A stretch of DNA of 29,019 nucleotides from PFJX01 sp031426815 (lineage in GTDB: Bacteria > Pseudomonadota > Gammaproteobacteria > Burkholderiales > Thiobacillaceae), in contig JASJPG010000111.1 of the NCBI GenBank assembly GCA_031426815.1, positions 1 through 29,019 of the forward strand, given 5' to 3'. Positions within the stretch are counted from its first letter, which is position 1, and every line of letters starts with the position of its first letter. The position numbers and the translations under genes were made by a program. This document shows positions 14,216-22,599 of this stretch, one piece after another. The notes beneath the pieces were generated by a model. That model had not been told where the DNA came from, made no database searches, and saw nothing but the letters and a program-made list of their open reading frames with translations.

Positions 14216-15610
14216 ATGATTCGCCGGTTCATCAAAAAAGTGTTCGGCAAAGCCGCGCGCCCCACCGCAGCAAGCGGTCCGCGCATTCTCCCGCTCGACG
14301 CGCACGGCATCCGGCGCGAACAAATCCATTCCTGCGCGCTGAAAACCACGCGCGCGCTGAAGGAAGCCGGTTACAGCGCCTTCGTGGTCGGCGGCGCCGT
14401 GCGCGACCTGCTGCTCGGGCGCGAACCGAAGGATTTCGACGTCGCGACCAACGCCACGCCGGAAGAAGTCCGCCGCGTCTTCCGGCGCTCCCGCCTGATC
14501 GGACGCCGCTTCCAGATCGTGCATGTGTATTGCGGCGCCGACACCATCGAAGTCACCACGTTCCGCGCCGCCACGCCGGAAAAGGAAACGGAAAGAGAAG
14601 CCGAGGAAGACGACGATTCGCGCGTCCAGGCCGAAGACGGCATGCTGCTGCGCGACAACGTGTTCGGCAGCCAGGCGGAAGATGCCGAACGACGCGACTT
14701 CACCGTCAATGCGCTGTATTACGACCCGGAAACGCAGGAAGTCTGGGAATGGCACGGTGGCGTCGAAGACGCCAAGAAAAAAGTGCTGCGCATCATCGGC
14801 GATCCCGTCCAGCGCTTCCGCGAAGACCCGGTGCGCATGCTGCGCGCGGCACGCTTCGCCGCCAAACTCGATTTCCATATCGATCCCGCCACGCGCGCGC
14901 CCATCGCCGAACTGGCGCCGATGCTGGAACGCATCCCGTCGTCGCGGCTGTTCGACGAAATGATGAAGCTGCTGCTCTCCGGCCATGCCGAGCGCGGTGT
15001 GCGCCAGTTGCGCGCCGAAGGCTTGCACCATGGCGTGCTGCCCATGCTGGATGCCATTCTGGACGACGCGGAACGGCAAAAATTCCTGCATGCCGCGCTG
15101 CATGACACCGACGAACGCGTGCGCCAAGGCCACTCCGCCTCGCCCGCCTTCATGCTGGCCTGTCTGTTGTGGTTCGACATGCAGGCCGAGTGGCGGCGCA
15201 ATCAGGCCACCGGCCAAAGCGATCAGCCCGCCTTGTACGATGCGATGGATGCCGTGCTCGAGCGCCAGCGCGTTGCCCTCGCCTTCCCGCGCCGCTTCGA
15301 CGGCACCATCAAGGAAATCTGGTCGCTGCAATCGCGCTTCGAACAACGCCACGGCGCACGTCCGTACCGCCTGCTGTCGCACCCGCGCTTCCGCGCCGGC
15401 TACGACTTCCTGCTCATCCGCGCCAAGGGCAACGATGCCGAGCAAGAAATGGCCGACTGGTGGACGCGCTTCCCGGATGCCAGCGACAGCGAACGCGAGG
15501 CGATGCTGATCAAACCGCAGGCCGGCGAAGCCAAATCGAAACGCCGCCGACGCAGTCGCAGCAATACGAAGTCAGGGAGCGAAGCCGCCGTCGAGGTCAA
15601 GCTTGGCTGA
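14216..15610 (+). CDS. pcnB: Poly(A) polymerase I
   Basis: This 464-residue class II nucleotidyltransferase adds poly(A) tails to RNA 3' ends, which in bacteria promotes decay. The catalytic signature is FVVGGAVRDLLLGREPKDFD (about 56-75), with GG for nucleotide binding and the DFD metal-binding aspartates. Following elements include RRSRLIGRRFQIVHV, DFTVNAL, and DPVQRFREDPVRMLRAARFA. The C-terminus is an Arg/Lys/Ser-rich basic tail (KRRRRSRSNTKS), which favours PcnB over a CCA-adding enzyme. The ATG at 14216 gives the usual start; its ribosome binding site is weak. folK follows with an 8-nt overlap, the classical pcnB-folK pair. Confidence 0.94.
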   Translation: MIRRFIKKVFGKAARPTAASGPRILPLDAHGIRREQIHSCALKTTRALKEAGYSAFVVGGAVRDLLLGREPKDFDVATNATPEEVRRVFRRSRLIGRRFQIVHVYCGADTIEVTTFRAATPEKETEREAEEDDDSRVQAEDGMLLRDNVFGSQAEDAERRDFTVNALYYDPETQEVWEWHGGVEDAKKKVLRIIGDPVQRFREDPVRMLRAARFAAKLDFHIDPATRAPIAELAPMLERIPSSRLFDEMMKLLLSGHAERGVRQLRAEGLHHGVLPMLDAILDDAERQKFLHAALHDTDERVRQGHSASPAFMLACLLWFDMQAEWRRNQATGQSDQPALYDAMDAVLERQRVALAFPRRFDGTIKEIWSLQSRFEQRHGARPYRLLSHPRFRAGYDFLLIRAKGNDAEQEMADWWTRFPDASDSEREAMLIKPQAGEAKSKRRRRSRSNTKSGSEAAVEVKLG

Positions 15611-16118
15611 AATCGCCGCCTATATCGCCCTCGGTTCCAATCTCAGCGACCCGGTCGCGCAAATCGAACGCGCCTGGGCCGAACTCGACTGCCTGCCGGA
15701 CACCCGCCTGACCGCGTGCTCCGCGTTGTATTTATCGAAACCGGTCGGTTACGCCGAACAACCCGATTTCATCAACGCGGCAGCCAGCGTCGTCACACAG
15801 CTGTCACCGCGCGCGCTGCTCTCCGCCCTGCTCAGCATCGAAGCGCGGCATGGCCGCAACCGCACCTTCAAGAACGCGCCGCGCAGCCTCGATCTCGACC
15901 TGCTGCTGTACGACGGTTTGGTCATGCACGAACACGGCCTGACGCTGCCGCACCCGCGCATGACCGAGCGTGCCTTCGTCCTCGTCCCGCTCGCGGAAAT
16001 CGCCGCCGATGCAACGATTCCCGGCCATGGCCGGGTCGCCGACTGTCTGGCAAAAGTGCCGCGTAGCGACATCGTGCGACTGCCGCTCGAAGCGGCGCGC
16101 GCGGCAGGCTGCCAATAG
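15603..16118 (+). CDS. folK: 2-amino-4-hydroxy-6-hydroxymethyldihydropteridine diphosphokinase
   Basis: This 171-residue enzyme (HPPK) transfers pyrophosphate from ATP to 6-hydroxymethyl-dihydropterin in folate synthesis. Family signatures are the start AYIALGSNLSDP, the YAEQPDFINAA segment, and the motif RTFKNAPRSLDLDLLLYDG, whose aspartates bind magnesium. LPHPRMTERAFVLVPLAEIA follows. The start is TTG at 15603, supported by a GAGG ribosome binding site a few bases away and by the normal family start right after it; no in-frame ATG exists at a suitable place. It overlaps pcnB by 8 nt. Confidence 0.94.
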   Translation: MAEIAAYIALGSNLSDPVAQIERAWAELDCLPDTRLTACSALYLSKPVGYAEQPDFINAAASVVTQLSPRALLSALLSIEARHGRNRTFKNAPRSLDLDLLLYDGLVMHEHGLTLPHPRMTERAFVLVPLAEIAADATIPGHGRVADCLAKVPRSDIVRLPLEAARAAGCQ

Positions 16119-16166
16119 TCGCTTCCGACTCTCGCTTCCGTCTCCCATTTTTTATCTGTCCTGAAG

Positions 16167-16805
16167 ATGTTCAGCCGTTTCCGCCATATCGTTGTCGAAG
16201 GGCCGATCGGGGCCGGCAAGACCAGCCTTGCGCGCAAGCTGGCTGCACGCCTTGATGCCGAACTGGTGCTGGAAAACGCCGATGAGAACCCGTTCCTGCC
16301 GCGCTTCTACGAAGACCGCCGCCGCTACGCGCTGCCGGTGCAACTGTTCTTCCTGGTCGCTCGCGTCGAGCAGGCGCGCCGCCTCGGCCAGGGTGAACTG
16401 TTCAGCCCGGCGCGGGTGGCGGATTTCATGCTGGAAAAGGATTTGCTGTTCGCCAAATTCATCCTCGACGAAGCCGAATTCCGCCTCTACCGCCAACTTT
16501 ACGAAGGCCTCAAACCGCAGGCCGCGGCACCGGATCTGGTGATCTACCTGCAAGCCAAGCCCGCCGCGCTGCTGGAACGCGTCAAGCGACGCGGCCGCAG
16601 TTATGAACGCCAGATCAACGAAACCTATCTAACCGAGCTATCCAACGCGTACAGCGAGTTCTTCTATCATTACGACGCGTCGCCGCTGCTGATCGTCAAC
16701 AGCGAAAACCTCAATTTTGCCGACAAGGACGCCGACTTCGAATTGCTGCTGCAACGCATTCAGGACATGCGCAGCGCGCGCGAATTTTTCAATCTGGGCG
16801 CCTGA
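16167..16805 (+). CDS. Deoxynucleoside kinase (dGK/dAK-like)
   Basis: This 212-residue cytoplasmic kinase has a P-loop GPIGAGKT (12-19) preceded by HIVVEG, then ENADENPFLPRFYEDRRRYA and QLFFLVARVEQ, the substrate-binding part of deoxynucleoside kinases, followed by KDLLFAKFILDEAEFRLYRQ. The RRGRSYERQI lid near 142-151 is also typical. It phosphorylates deoxynucleosides for salvage. Which base it prefers cannot be told; relatives next to folK/panB are usually annotated as deoxyadenosine/deoxyguanosine kinases. Its ribosome binding site is weak. It lies 48 nt after folK and 31 nt before panB. Confidence 0.88.
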   Translation: MFSRFRHIVVEGPIGAGKTSLARKLAARLDAELVLENADENPFLPRFYEDRRRYALPVQLFFLVARVEQARRLGQGELFSPARVADFMLEKDLLFAKFILDEAEFRLYRQLYEGLKPQAAAPDLVIYLQAKPAALLERVKRRGRSYERQINETYLTELSNAYSEFFYHYDASPLLIVNSENLNFADKDADFELLLQRIQDMRSAREFFNLGA

Positions 16806-16836
16806 GCTTGATCGACGCCCGGCCGGAGGTCACACG

Positions 16837-17619
16837 ATGTATCTGCCGCAACTGCTTGCCCGCGCCGAAAAAGGCGAAAAACTCAGTGTCCTGACCTGCT
16901 ACGACGCCAGTTTTGCCCGCCTGCTGGCGGACAACGGCGTCGACATCCTGCTCGTCGGCGACTCGCTCGGCATGACCGTGCAGGGTCATGGCTCGACCCT
17001 GCCGGTGACGCTGGAACAGATGATCTACCACACCGATGCGGTGGTACGCGGCGCCGCCGACAAGGCGTTCGTGATGGTCGACCTTCCGTTCGGCAGCTAT
17101 CAGAGGAGCCCGGAGCAGGCATTCGACTCCGCCGCCCGGCTGATGGCCGCCGGCGCCAACATGGTCAAGCTGGAAGGCGGCGCGATCATGGTGGACAGCG
17201 TGCGTTTCCTGACCCGGCGCGGCATCCCGGTATGCGCCCACCTGGGTCTGTTGCCGCAATCGGTCAACGTCACCGGCTACCGCGCCCAGGCGCGTGACGC
17301 CGGCGCCGCGACGCAACTCCTACAGGACGCCAACGATATGGAAAACGCCGGTGCGCAGATGCTGTTGATGGAATCGATTCCCTCGGTGCTGGCGGAAGAA
17401 GTCACCCAACACCTCGCCATTCCCACCATCGGCATCGGTGCCGGCCCGCACTGCAATGCCCAGGTGCTGGTGCTGCAAGATATTCTCGGTCTAACGCCGA
17501 AACCGCCGCGTTTCGCGAAGAACTTCATGGCCGGCGCTGGTGATCTGGCCGCGGCGATCCGCGCCTATGTCGCAGCGGTCAAATCAGGCGAATTCCCCGG
17601 CCCGGAGCACGCCTTCTGA
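16837..17619 (+). CDS. panB: 3-methyl-2-oxobutanoate hydroxymethyltransferase
   Basis: This 260-residue enzyme makes ketopantoate from alpha-ketoisovalerate and methylene-tetrahydrofolate, the first committed step to pantothenate and coenzyme A. Family sequence includes KLSVLTCYDASFARLLADNG, VGDSLGMTVQGHGSTLPVTL (with metal-binding Asp), the active-site Lys in MVKLEGG, GIPVCAHLGLLPQSVN, and the Glu in LLMESIPSVLAEE. The ATG at 16837 has a strong GGAGG ribosome binding site; the frame is open upstream within the preceding kinase gene but this start gives the normal length. Its stop overlaps the panC ATG (TGATG). Confidence 0.97.
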   Translation: MYLPQLLARAEKGEKLSVLTCYDASFARLLADNGVDILLVGDSLGMTVQGHGSTLPVTLEQMIYHTDAVVRGAADKAFVMVDLPFGSYQRSPEQAFDSAARLMAAGANMVKLEGGAIMVDSVRFLTRRGIPVCAHLGLLPQSVNVTGYRAQARDAGAATQLLQDANDMENAGAQMLLMESIPSVLAEEVTQHLAIPTIGIGAGPHCNAQVLVLQDILGLTPKPPRFAKNFMAGAGDLAAAIRAYVAAVKSGEFPGPEHAF

Positions 17620-18458
17620 TGCGATTGATCCACACCGTCGCCGAACTACGCAGCGCGCTGGCCGATGTGCGCGAAACCACCTTCGTACCGACCATGGGTA
17701 ACCTGCACAGCGGCCATATTTCACTGATCGACCTGGCCCGCAGGCACGGCGGTCCGGTGGTTGCCAGCATCTTCGTCAACCCGCTGCAATTCGGCGCCGG
17801 CGAGGATTTCGGCCGCTATCCGCGCACGCTCGCGGCCGATTGCGCGCAACTCGAAGCGGCCGGTTGCGACATCGTGTTCGCGCCGGATGTGCACGAAATG
17901 TACCCGGAACCGCAAACGTTCAGCGTGCAGCCGCCGCTCGCCGACGAACTCTGCGGCCAGTTTCGGCCCGGCCATTTCGCCGGTGTCGCCACCGTGGTGC
18001 TGAAACTGTTCGACATGGTGCAGCCGCGATATGCCGCATTCGGCAAGAAGGACTACCAGCAGCTGTTCATCCTCAAAGCCATGGTGCGCCAGTTCAATCT
18101 GCCCATCGTCATGCTCGAAGGCGAAACCGGGCGCGCCGAAGATGGCCTGGCGCTGTCGTCGCGCAACGGCTACCTCGAAACAGCCGAACGCGCCGAAGCG
18201 CCGCGTCTGTCTCGCGTCCTGCACGCAGCCGTCCAGCAAATCGAGTCGGGATATAGGGATTTCGCGCAGATCGAACGGACCGCCACAGAGGAACTGACCC
18301 GGCACGGCTGGCGCGTCGACTACGTCGCCGTGCGCAGCCAGGCGACGCTGCTGCCGCCGCGGGCGGACGAAGCCGGACTGGTCGTCCTGGCCGCCGCCCA
18401 CCTCGGCCGCACGCGGCTGATCGACAACATCGAGAGCACGTCCAACGCGGAGCGATAG
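17619..18458 (+). CDS. panC: Pantothenate synthetase
   Basis: This 279-residue enzyme joins pantoate and beta-alanine using ATP. The nucleotidyl-transfer signature PTMGNLHSGHISLI contains the HxGH motif (near residue 28-32), and FVNPLQFGAGEDFGRYPRT, RPGHFAGVATVVLKLF, FGKKDYQQLFILKAMVRQF and DGLALSSRNGYL (the KMSKS-equivalent region) follow. Length is normal. The ATG overlaps the panB stop by one base, so translation is likely coupled. It is the last gene of the pcnB operon. Confidence 0.97.
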   Translation: MRLIHTVAELRSALADVRETTFVPTMGNLHSGHISLIDLARRHGGPVVASIFVNPLQFGAGEDFGRYPRTLAADCAQLEAAGCDIVFAPDVHEMYPEPQTFSVQPPLADELCGQFRPGHFAGVATVVLKLFDMVQPRYAAFGKKDYQQLFILKAMVRQFNLPIVMLEGETGRAEDGLALSSRNGYLETAERAEAPRLSRVLHAAVQQIESGYRDFAQIERTATEELTRHGWRVDYVAVRSQATLLPPRADEAGLVVLAAAHLGRTRLIDNIESTSNAER

Positions 18459-18473
18459 CGGGCAAACACCGCC

Positions 18474-18502
18474 TTGCCAGGCAGGGGCGAAACGCTTACA
18501 AG
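18474..18502 (+). promoter_or_regulatory. Putative sigma-70 promoter for the adenylate cyclase gene
   Basis: TTGCCA (18474-18479, five of six consensus) and TACAAG (18497-18502, four of six) are separated by exactly 17 bp. The -10 lies 35 bp upstream of the cyclase ATG. This suggests transcription separate from panC. Confidence 0.4.
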
Positions 18503-18537
18503 TCCCCACGACGCATCGATGCCGGAAGGACGCCGAA

Positions 18538-20406
18538 ATGTGGTTGCAGGACAACACGGTAGAACGCATGAACCGGGTGAAGCGTCCGATCAGCTTCAAG
18601 ATCTACGGCATCACCGGCTTGCTGCTGACGCTGATGACGCTGGTGACGCTGATCTCCAGCATCAATTTCGCGCGGGTGGACCGCCAGATGGTGCTGCTGT
18701 CGGACTACTACATCCCGCTCGACCAGACTCTCGGCGACATCCGTTACCACCATCTGATCCAGGGCCTGCTGCTGGAACGCGCGCTGACCGCCGATCCGAC
18801 CCTGGCACCGCTGCAGCCGATGCGCCAGCGCGTGCAGGCCGCGGCCGGCCAGCTCGGCGATTGCGCCTACGAAACCTACTCGGCAGAGAGCAAAAAGCTG
18901 CGTGAAGCGGTCACCGATCCGGCGCAACGCGCGCTGCTCGGCTTCGAACTGAACCGCCACTGCGGCGACCGCAAGACGCTGCTGGCCACGGCGCTGGTGG
19001 ACAAGGCGCTGGCCTTGCCTAGCGTGCTCGAAGACACCACGCTGGTGCGCCAATTCACCCAATTGCAGGGCGAGTTGCAGCGCATTCCGGCGGCGCGCGC
19101 GGCGATGCTCGCCAGTGTCGACAAATTCGCCGCCGAGTCCGGCGCGGCCGACGACCAGGCCGTGAAGTTCCTGAAAGAACAGATGGAGACCGACCGACGC
19201 GCGGTCGGCCGCGCCAGCAGCGCCGTCAGCCGCACGCTACACGACGTCACCCGCGAGGCCGCCGCCAAGGCCAGACAGGTCGAGCGCAGCACGCTGCTGT
19301 TCAACTGGAGCGTGACGCTGGGCGCGGCGATTCTCGGCATCCTGTTCGCCGGCCTGATCACGCGCAACGTGATCCGGCCGGTGCGCGCGCTGCTCACCGG
19401 CGCCAGGGCGGTCGAACGCGGCGACCTGACCATCTCGATCAAGGTCAGTTCGGCCGACGAGATCGAACTGCTGGCGGAGACCTTCAATTACATGGTCGGC
19501 GGCCTGCGCGAAAAGGAGAGCATCAAGGAGACCTTCGGCAAGTACATCGACCCGCGCATCGTCAAGGATCTGCTGACCGGGCACGCGTTCTCTGAAGTCG
19601 GCAACAAGCGCATCGCGACGGTGTTCTTTTCCGACATCGAGGGCTTCACGCCGATCTGCGAACAACTCTCCGCCGACGCGGTGGTCAAGCTGCTGAACAG
19701 CTATTTCTCGCAGATGTCGCAGCCGATCCGCGTCCGCAACGGCATCATCGACAAGTACATCGGCGACGCAATCATGGCGTTCTGGGCGCCGCCGTTCACC
19801 GGCGAACGCGAACACGCGCTGCTCGCCTGCCAGGCCGCGCTCGACCAGAGAGCGCGGCTGGCCGAATTCCGCGCCGGGCTGCCGGACGTCACCGGCCTGC
19901 GCAAGGGCATCCCCGCGTTCAACGTGCGCATCGGCATCGCCACCGGCGAAGTCACCGCCGGCAGCATCGGTTCGCAGGACGCGAAGAGCTACACCGTCAT
20001 CGGCGACACGGTCAACCTGGCCTCGCGCCTGGAGGCCGCCAACAAGGCCTTCGGCAGCTACCTGCTAATCGACGAAGCCACCCGCAGCCTGGCCGGCGAA
20101 GCGATCGCGACGCGCGATCTGGGCTGCATCCGGGTGGCGGGCAAGGACGAATGGGTCCACGTCCACGAACTGCTCGGCCTGGCCGGTCAGGTCGCGGAAC
20201 CGCTGCTGCAACTGCGCGACCGCTTCGAAGCCGGCCTGCGCTGCTACCTGGCGCGCGACTGGGCGGGCGCCGAGGATCACTTCGCCGCCTGCGCCGAACT
20301 CGACCCGGAAGACCGCCCGAGCCGCGTGTTCCACGCTCTCGCCGGCCGCTACCGCGCGCAACCGCCGGCGGCGGACTGGGACGGCGTGCTGGAAGTGGGC
20401 AAGTAA
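18538..20406 (+). CDS. Class III adenylate cyclase with two TM helices and a HAMP domain
   Basis: This 622-residue protein makes cyclic AMP from ATP, judged by its residues. The order is a short cytoplasmic start, TM1 (about 24-44), a roughly 200-residue mostly helical periplasmic sensor region with no domain I recognise, TM2 (about 254-275), HAMP (about 276-328), a linker (KETFGKYIDPRIVKDLL), the cyclase domain (about 355-540), and a C-terminal helical segment with a TPR-like look (about 560-600). All catalytic positions are present: metal-binding Asp366 (FSDIEGFT) and Asp410 (YIGDAIMAFW), adenine-selecting Lys406 and Thr486 (SYTVIGD), Asn493 and Arg497 (VNLASRLE). The ATG at 18538 has AAGGA 8 nt upstream; an internal ATG 10 codons on is possible. 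It converges on the V-type ATPase operon. Its stimulus is unknown. Confidence 0.9.
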   Translation: MWLQDNTVERMNRVKRPISFKIYGITGLLLTLMTLVTLISSINFARVDRQMVLLSDYYIPLDQTLGDIRYHHLIQGLLLERALTADPTLAPLQPMRQRVQAAAGQLGDCAYETYSAESKKLREAVTDPAQRALLGFELNRHCGDRKTLLATALVDKALALPSVLEDTTLVRQFTQLQGELQRIPAARAAMLASVDKFAAESGAADDQAVKFLKEQMETDRRAVGRASSAVSRTLHDVTREAAAKARQVERSTLLFNWSVTLGAAILGILFAGLITRNVIRPVRALLTGARAVERGDLTISIKVSSADEIELLAETFNYMVGGLREKESIKETFGKYIDPRIVKDLLTGHAFSEVGNKRIATVFFSDIEGFTPICEQLSADAVVKLLNSYFSQMSQPIRVRNGIIDKYIGDAIMAFWAPPFTGEREHALLACQAALDQRARLAEFRAGLPDVTGLRKGIPAFNVRIGIATGEVTAGSIGSQDAKSYTVIGDTVNLASRLEAANKAFGSYLLIDEATRSLAGEAIATRDLGCIRVAGKDEWVHVHELLGLAGQVAEPLLQLRDRFEAGLRCYLARDWAGAEDHFAACAELDPEDRPSRVFHALAGRYRAQPPAADWDGVLEVGK

Positions 20407-20425
20407 GCCGCGGCTACCCGGGAAT

Positions 20426-20460
20426 GGCGCTACCAGCGTAGGAAGCTGCCACGCTGCGCC
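20426..20460. terminator. Possible bidirectional hairpin between convergent genes
   Basis: CAGCGT (20434-20439) pairs with ACGCTG (20451-20456), and outer GGCG (20426-20429) pairs with CGCC (20457-20460) across a bulge. The hairpin starts 20 bp after the cyclase stop codon in the 128-bp gap between convergent genes. There is no T-tract, so a rho-independent terminator is only a possibility. Confidence 0.3.
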
Positions 20461-20505
20461 AGCGCGGAAAGGGTAAGCGCGCAAAGGGTAAAAGCGCAAA
20501 GGGTC
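20461..20505. repeat. Three 15-bp tandem repeats
   Basis: Units at 20461-20475, 20476-20490 and 20491-20505 share the core GCAAAGGGTA or a close form. Units 1 and 2 differ at one base; unit 3 differs from unit 2 at three. They fill the space between the possible hairpin and the end of ATPase subunit D. Function unknown. Confidence 0.75.
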
Positions 20506-20534
20506 AGCGACCCCAGGCGTACGCTCAAAAGGGA

Positions 20535-21170
20535 TCAAGCGGCGCTGGCTTCCTTCGCGGCCTTCGCGCGCAGCACCTTGATCTGGAACAGGGTGTTGCG
20601 CTCATCCTCCTCCAGCGCGGCGCGGATATGGTGCACCGTCGCCACGTAGCGGGGAATGATGTTGTATTTCAAGGCATTGACCCGTTTCTGGGTCTTTCGG
20701 CTGGCCGCCAGCAAACGCCACAAGGCGTTTTCCGCCTCGCCCAGATGCGCCAGCGTCACGGTAAGTTCCCGCAGGCGCAGGCGCGCCTCGTCGAAGCTGA
20801 CATCGGTCCACATCAAACCCACCGGCTGCAGCGGCAACGGTTCGGCGCTGACGCTGGGATATTCGACGCCGACGCTGGAACGCGCCACCACCCGGATTGC
20901 GACCGCCTGTTTCAGCCCGACGCTGGCCTGACGCAACATCTGGCCGCCCATGCGCATCTGCACGATACCGAGCCAGTGATACGCCTCCGCCAGTTCGGCG
21001 ACAGTCTGCGCGCGCAACTCGCGATATTGCGCCAGGCGTTCGTAAACCAGCCGGGTGAGCAGATCGCGCTTCTTCTCCAGCATCTGGCGGCCCTGTTCGA
21101 GGAACTTGACCTGGCGGCCGACCTGCAGCAGCGCACTCTTGGTAGGGGGAACGGAAAGGCGTTTTTTCAT
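20535..21170 (-). CDS. ntpD: V/A-type ATPase subunit D (central rotor shaft)
   Basis: This 211-residue, almost entirely helical protein forms the rotating shaft inside the A3B3 head. It has the family start PPTKSALLQVGRQVKFLEQG and LEKKRDLLTRLVY, and the C-terminal helix with TQKRVNALKYNIIPRYVATV, the classical V-ATPase D signature. Length is normal. It is the last gene of the ATPase operon, 7 nt after subunit B, and its stop codon faces the convergent adenylate cyclase gene. Confidence 0.95.
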   Translation of the reverse strand: MKKRLSVPPTKSALLQVGRQVKFLEQGRQMLEKKRDLLTRLVYERLAQYRELRAQTVAELAEAYHWLGIVQMRMGGQMLRQASVGLKQAVAIRVVARSSVGVEYPSVSAEPLPLQPVGLMWTDVSFDEARLRLRELTVTLAHLGEAENALWRLLAASRKTQKRVNALKYNIIPRYVATVHHIRAALEEDERNTLFQIKVLRAKAAKEASAA

Positions 21171-21177
21171 GGCGATC

Positions 21178-22575
21178 TCACGCAGTGGCCGCGGTTGCCT
21201 GCCCCTTGTGATATTTCGCCAACTCTTCTTCCGACACGCGGATCAGTGCATCCGCCGGCAACATCGACAGCAGATCCCAGGCCAGATTAAGCGTCTCATA
21301 CACGCTGCGGTCCTCGTCCTCACCCTGGCCAATGAAGCGACGCTCGAAGGCATTGGCGAATTCCAGGTAGCGGCGGTCGGCGTCGGACAATTCCTCGGCG
21401 CCGATGATCGCCGCCAGGCCGCGCACTTCCAGCGCCTTGGCGTAACTGGCGAACAACTGGCTGGCGACGTGCGGATGGTCCTCGCGCGTGAAGTTCTTGC
21501 CGACGCCATCCTTCATCAGGCGCGACAGCGACGGCAGCACGGTGACCGGCGGATAGACGTTCTGGTTGGCCAGTTCGCGGCCGAGCACGATCTGGCCTTC
21601 GGTGATGTAGCCGGTCAGGTCGGGAATCGGGTGGGTGATGTCGTCGGACGGCATCGACAGCACCGGGATCATCGTGATCGAGCCGCGCCGGTTCTTGATC
21701 CGCCCGGCGCGTTCGTAGATTTCCGCCAGATCGGAATACAGATAACCGGGATAGCCCTTGCGCGCCGGCACGTCGCCGCGCAACACGGCGACTTCGCGCA
21801 ACGCCTCGGCGTAGGCTGTCATGTCGGTCATCACCACCAGCACGTGGTAATCCAGGTCGAACGCCAGATATTCGGCCGCAGTCAGTGCCGCGCGCGGCGT
21901 CAACAGGCGCTCGATCACCGGCTCGTCGGCCAGGTTGAGGAACATCACGACCTTGTTCAACACACCGCTTTCCTCGAAGCTTTCCTGGAAGAAGCGGGCA
22001 TCGGCGTGCGAAGCGCCAAAGGCGGCGAACACCACGACGAACTCGGACGATTCCTCGCCGAGCAACTTGGCCTGACGCACGATCTGCGCCGCCACCCGGT
22101 TATGCGGCAGGCCGCCACCGGAGAAGATCGGCAACTTCTGGCCGCGCGTCAGCGAGTTCATGCCGTCGATGGCGGAAATGCCGGTCTGGATGAATTCGCG
22201 CGGATAGGCGCGTGCCGCCGGGTTGAGCGGCTCGCCGTTGACGTCGCGGCGGTCGCCGGAAATGATCGGCGGCCGGCCGTCGCGCGGCAACCCGGCGCCG
22301 TTGAAGATGCGGCCGAGAATGTCACGCGATACCGGCAGCTTGAACGGCTCGTCGAGAAAGCGCACCCAGGTGCGCTCCAGATCGAGATCGTCGGTGCCTT
22401 CGAACACTTCCACCAACACCGCATCGTCGGCGGCGCGGATGACCAGACCGGAACGCAGGCGGCCGGCATGGTCGCGCAGTTGCACGCGGGAACCGGCCGA
22501 GACGCCGGGCACACCGCCCATCACGAGAAGGCCGCCCTGGGCGGAAGTTGCAGTGCGGAATTCGATGTTTTTCAT
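21178..22575 (-). CDS. ntpB: V/A-type ATPase subunit B (non-catalytic head subunit)
   Basis: This 465-residue protein alternates with subunit A in the A3B3 head. Family features are SRDILGRIFNGAGLPRDGRP (about 83-102), ISAIDGMNSLTRGQKLPIFS (about 133-152), and SGGGLPHNR (about 152-160) where subunit A would carry a Walker A motif. The lack of a GxxxxGKT P-loop is normal for non-catalytic B. PVLSMPSDDITHPIPDLTGY and later YPPVTVLPSLSRLMKDGVG are also typical. It lies 24 nt after subunit A. Confidence 0.96.
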   Translation of the reverse strand: MKNIEFRTATSAQGGLLVMGGVPGVSAGSRVQLRDHAGRLRSGLVIRAADDAVLVEVFEGTDDLDLERTWVRFLDEPFKLPVSRDILGRIFNGAGLPRDGRPPIISGDRRDVNGEPLNPAARAYPREFIQTGISAIDGMNSLTRGQKLPIFSGGGLPHNRVAAQIVRQAKLLGEESSEFVVVFAAFGASHADARFFQESFEESGVLNKVVMFLNLADEPVIERLLTPRAALTAAEYLAFDLDYHVLVVMTDMTAYAEALREVAVLRGDVPARKGYPGYLYSDLAEIYERAGRIKNRRGSITMIPVLSMPSDDITHPIPDLTGYITEGQIVLGRELANQNVYPPVTVLPSLSRLMKDGVGKNFTREDHPHVASQLFASYAKALEVRGLAAIIGAEELSDADRRYLEFANAFERRFIGQGEDEDRSVYETLNLAWDLLSMLPADALIRVSEEELAKYHKGQATAATA

Positions 22576-22599
22576 GGTCTTACCCGTGGTGTAGCGATA

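Noticed and set aside
14093..15445. A 450-codon minus-strand frame opposite pcnB
   Set aside because: It is the mirror of pcnB codon bias, with no recognisable domain.
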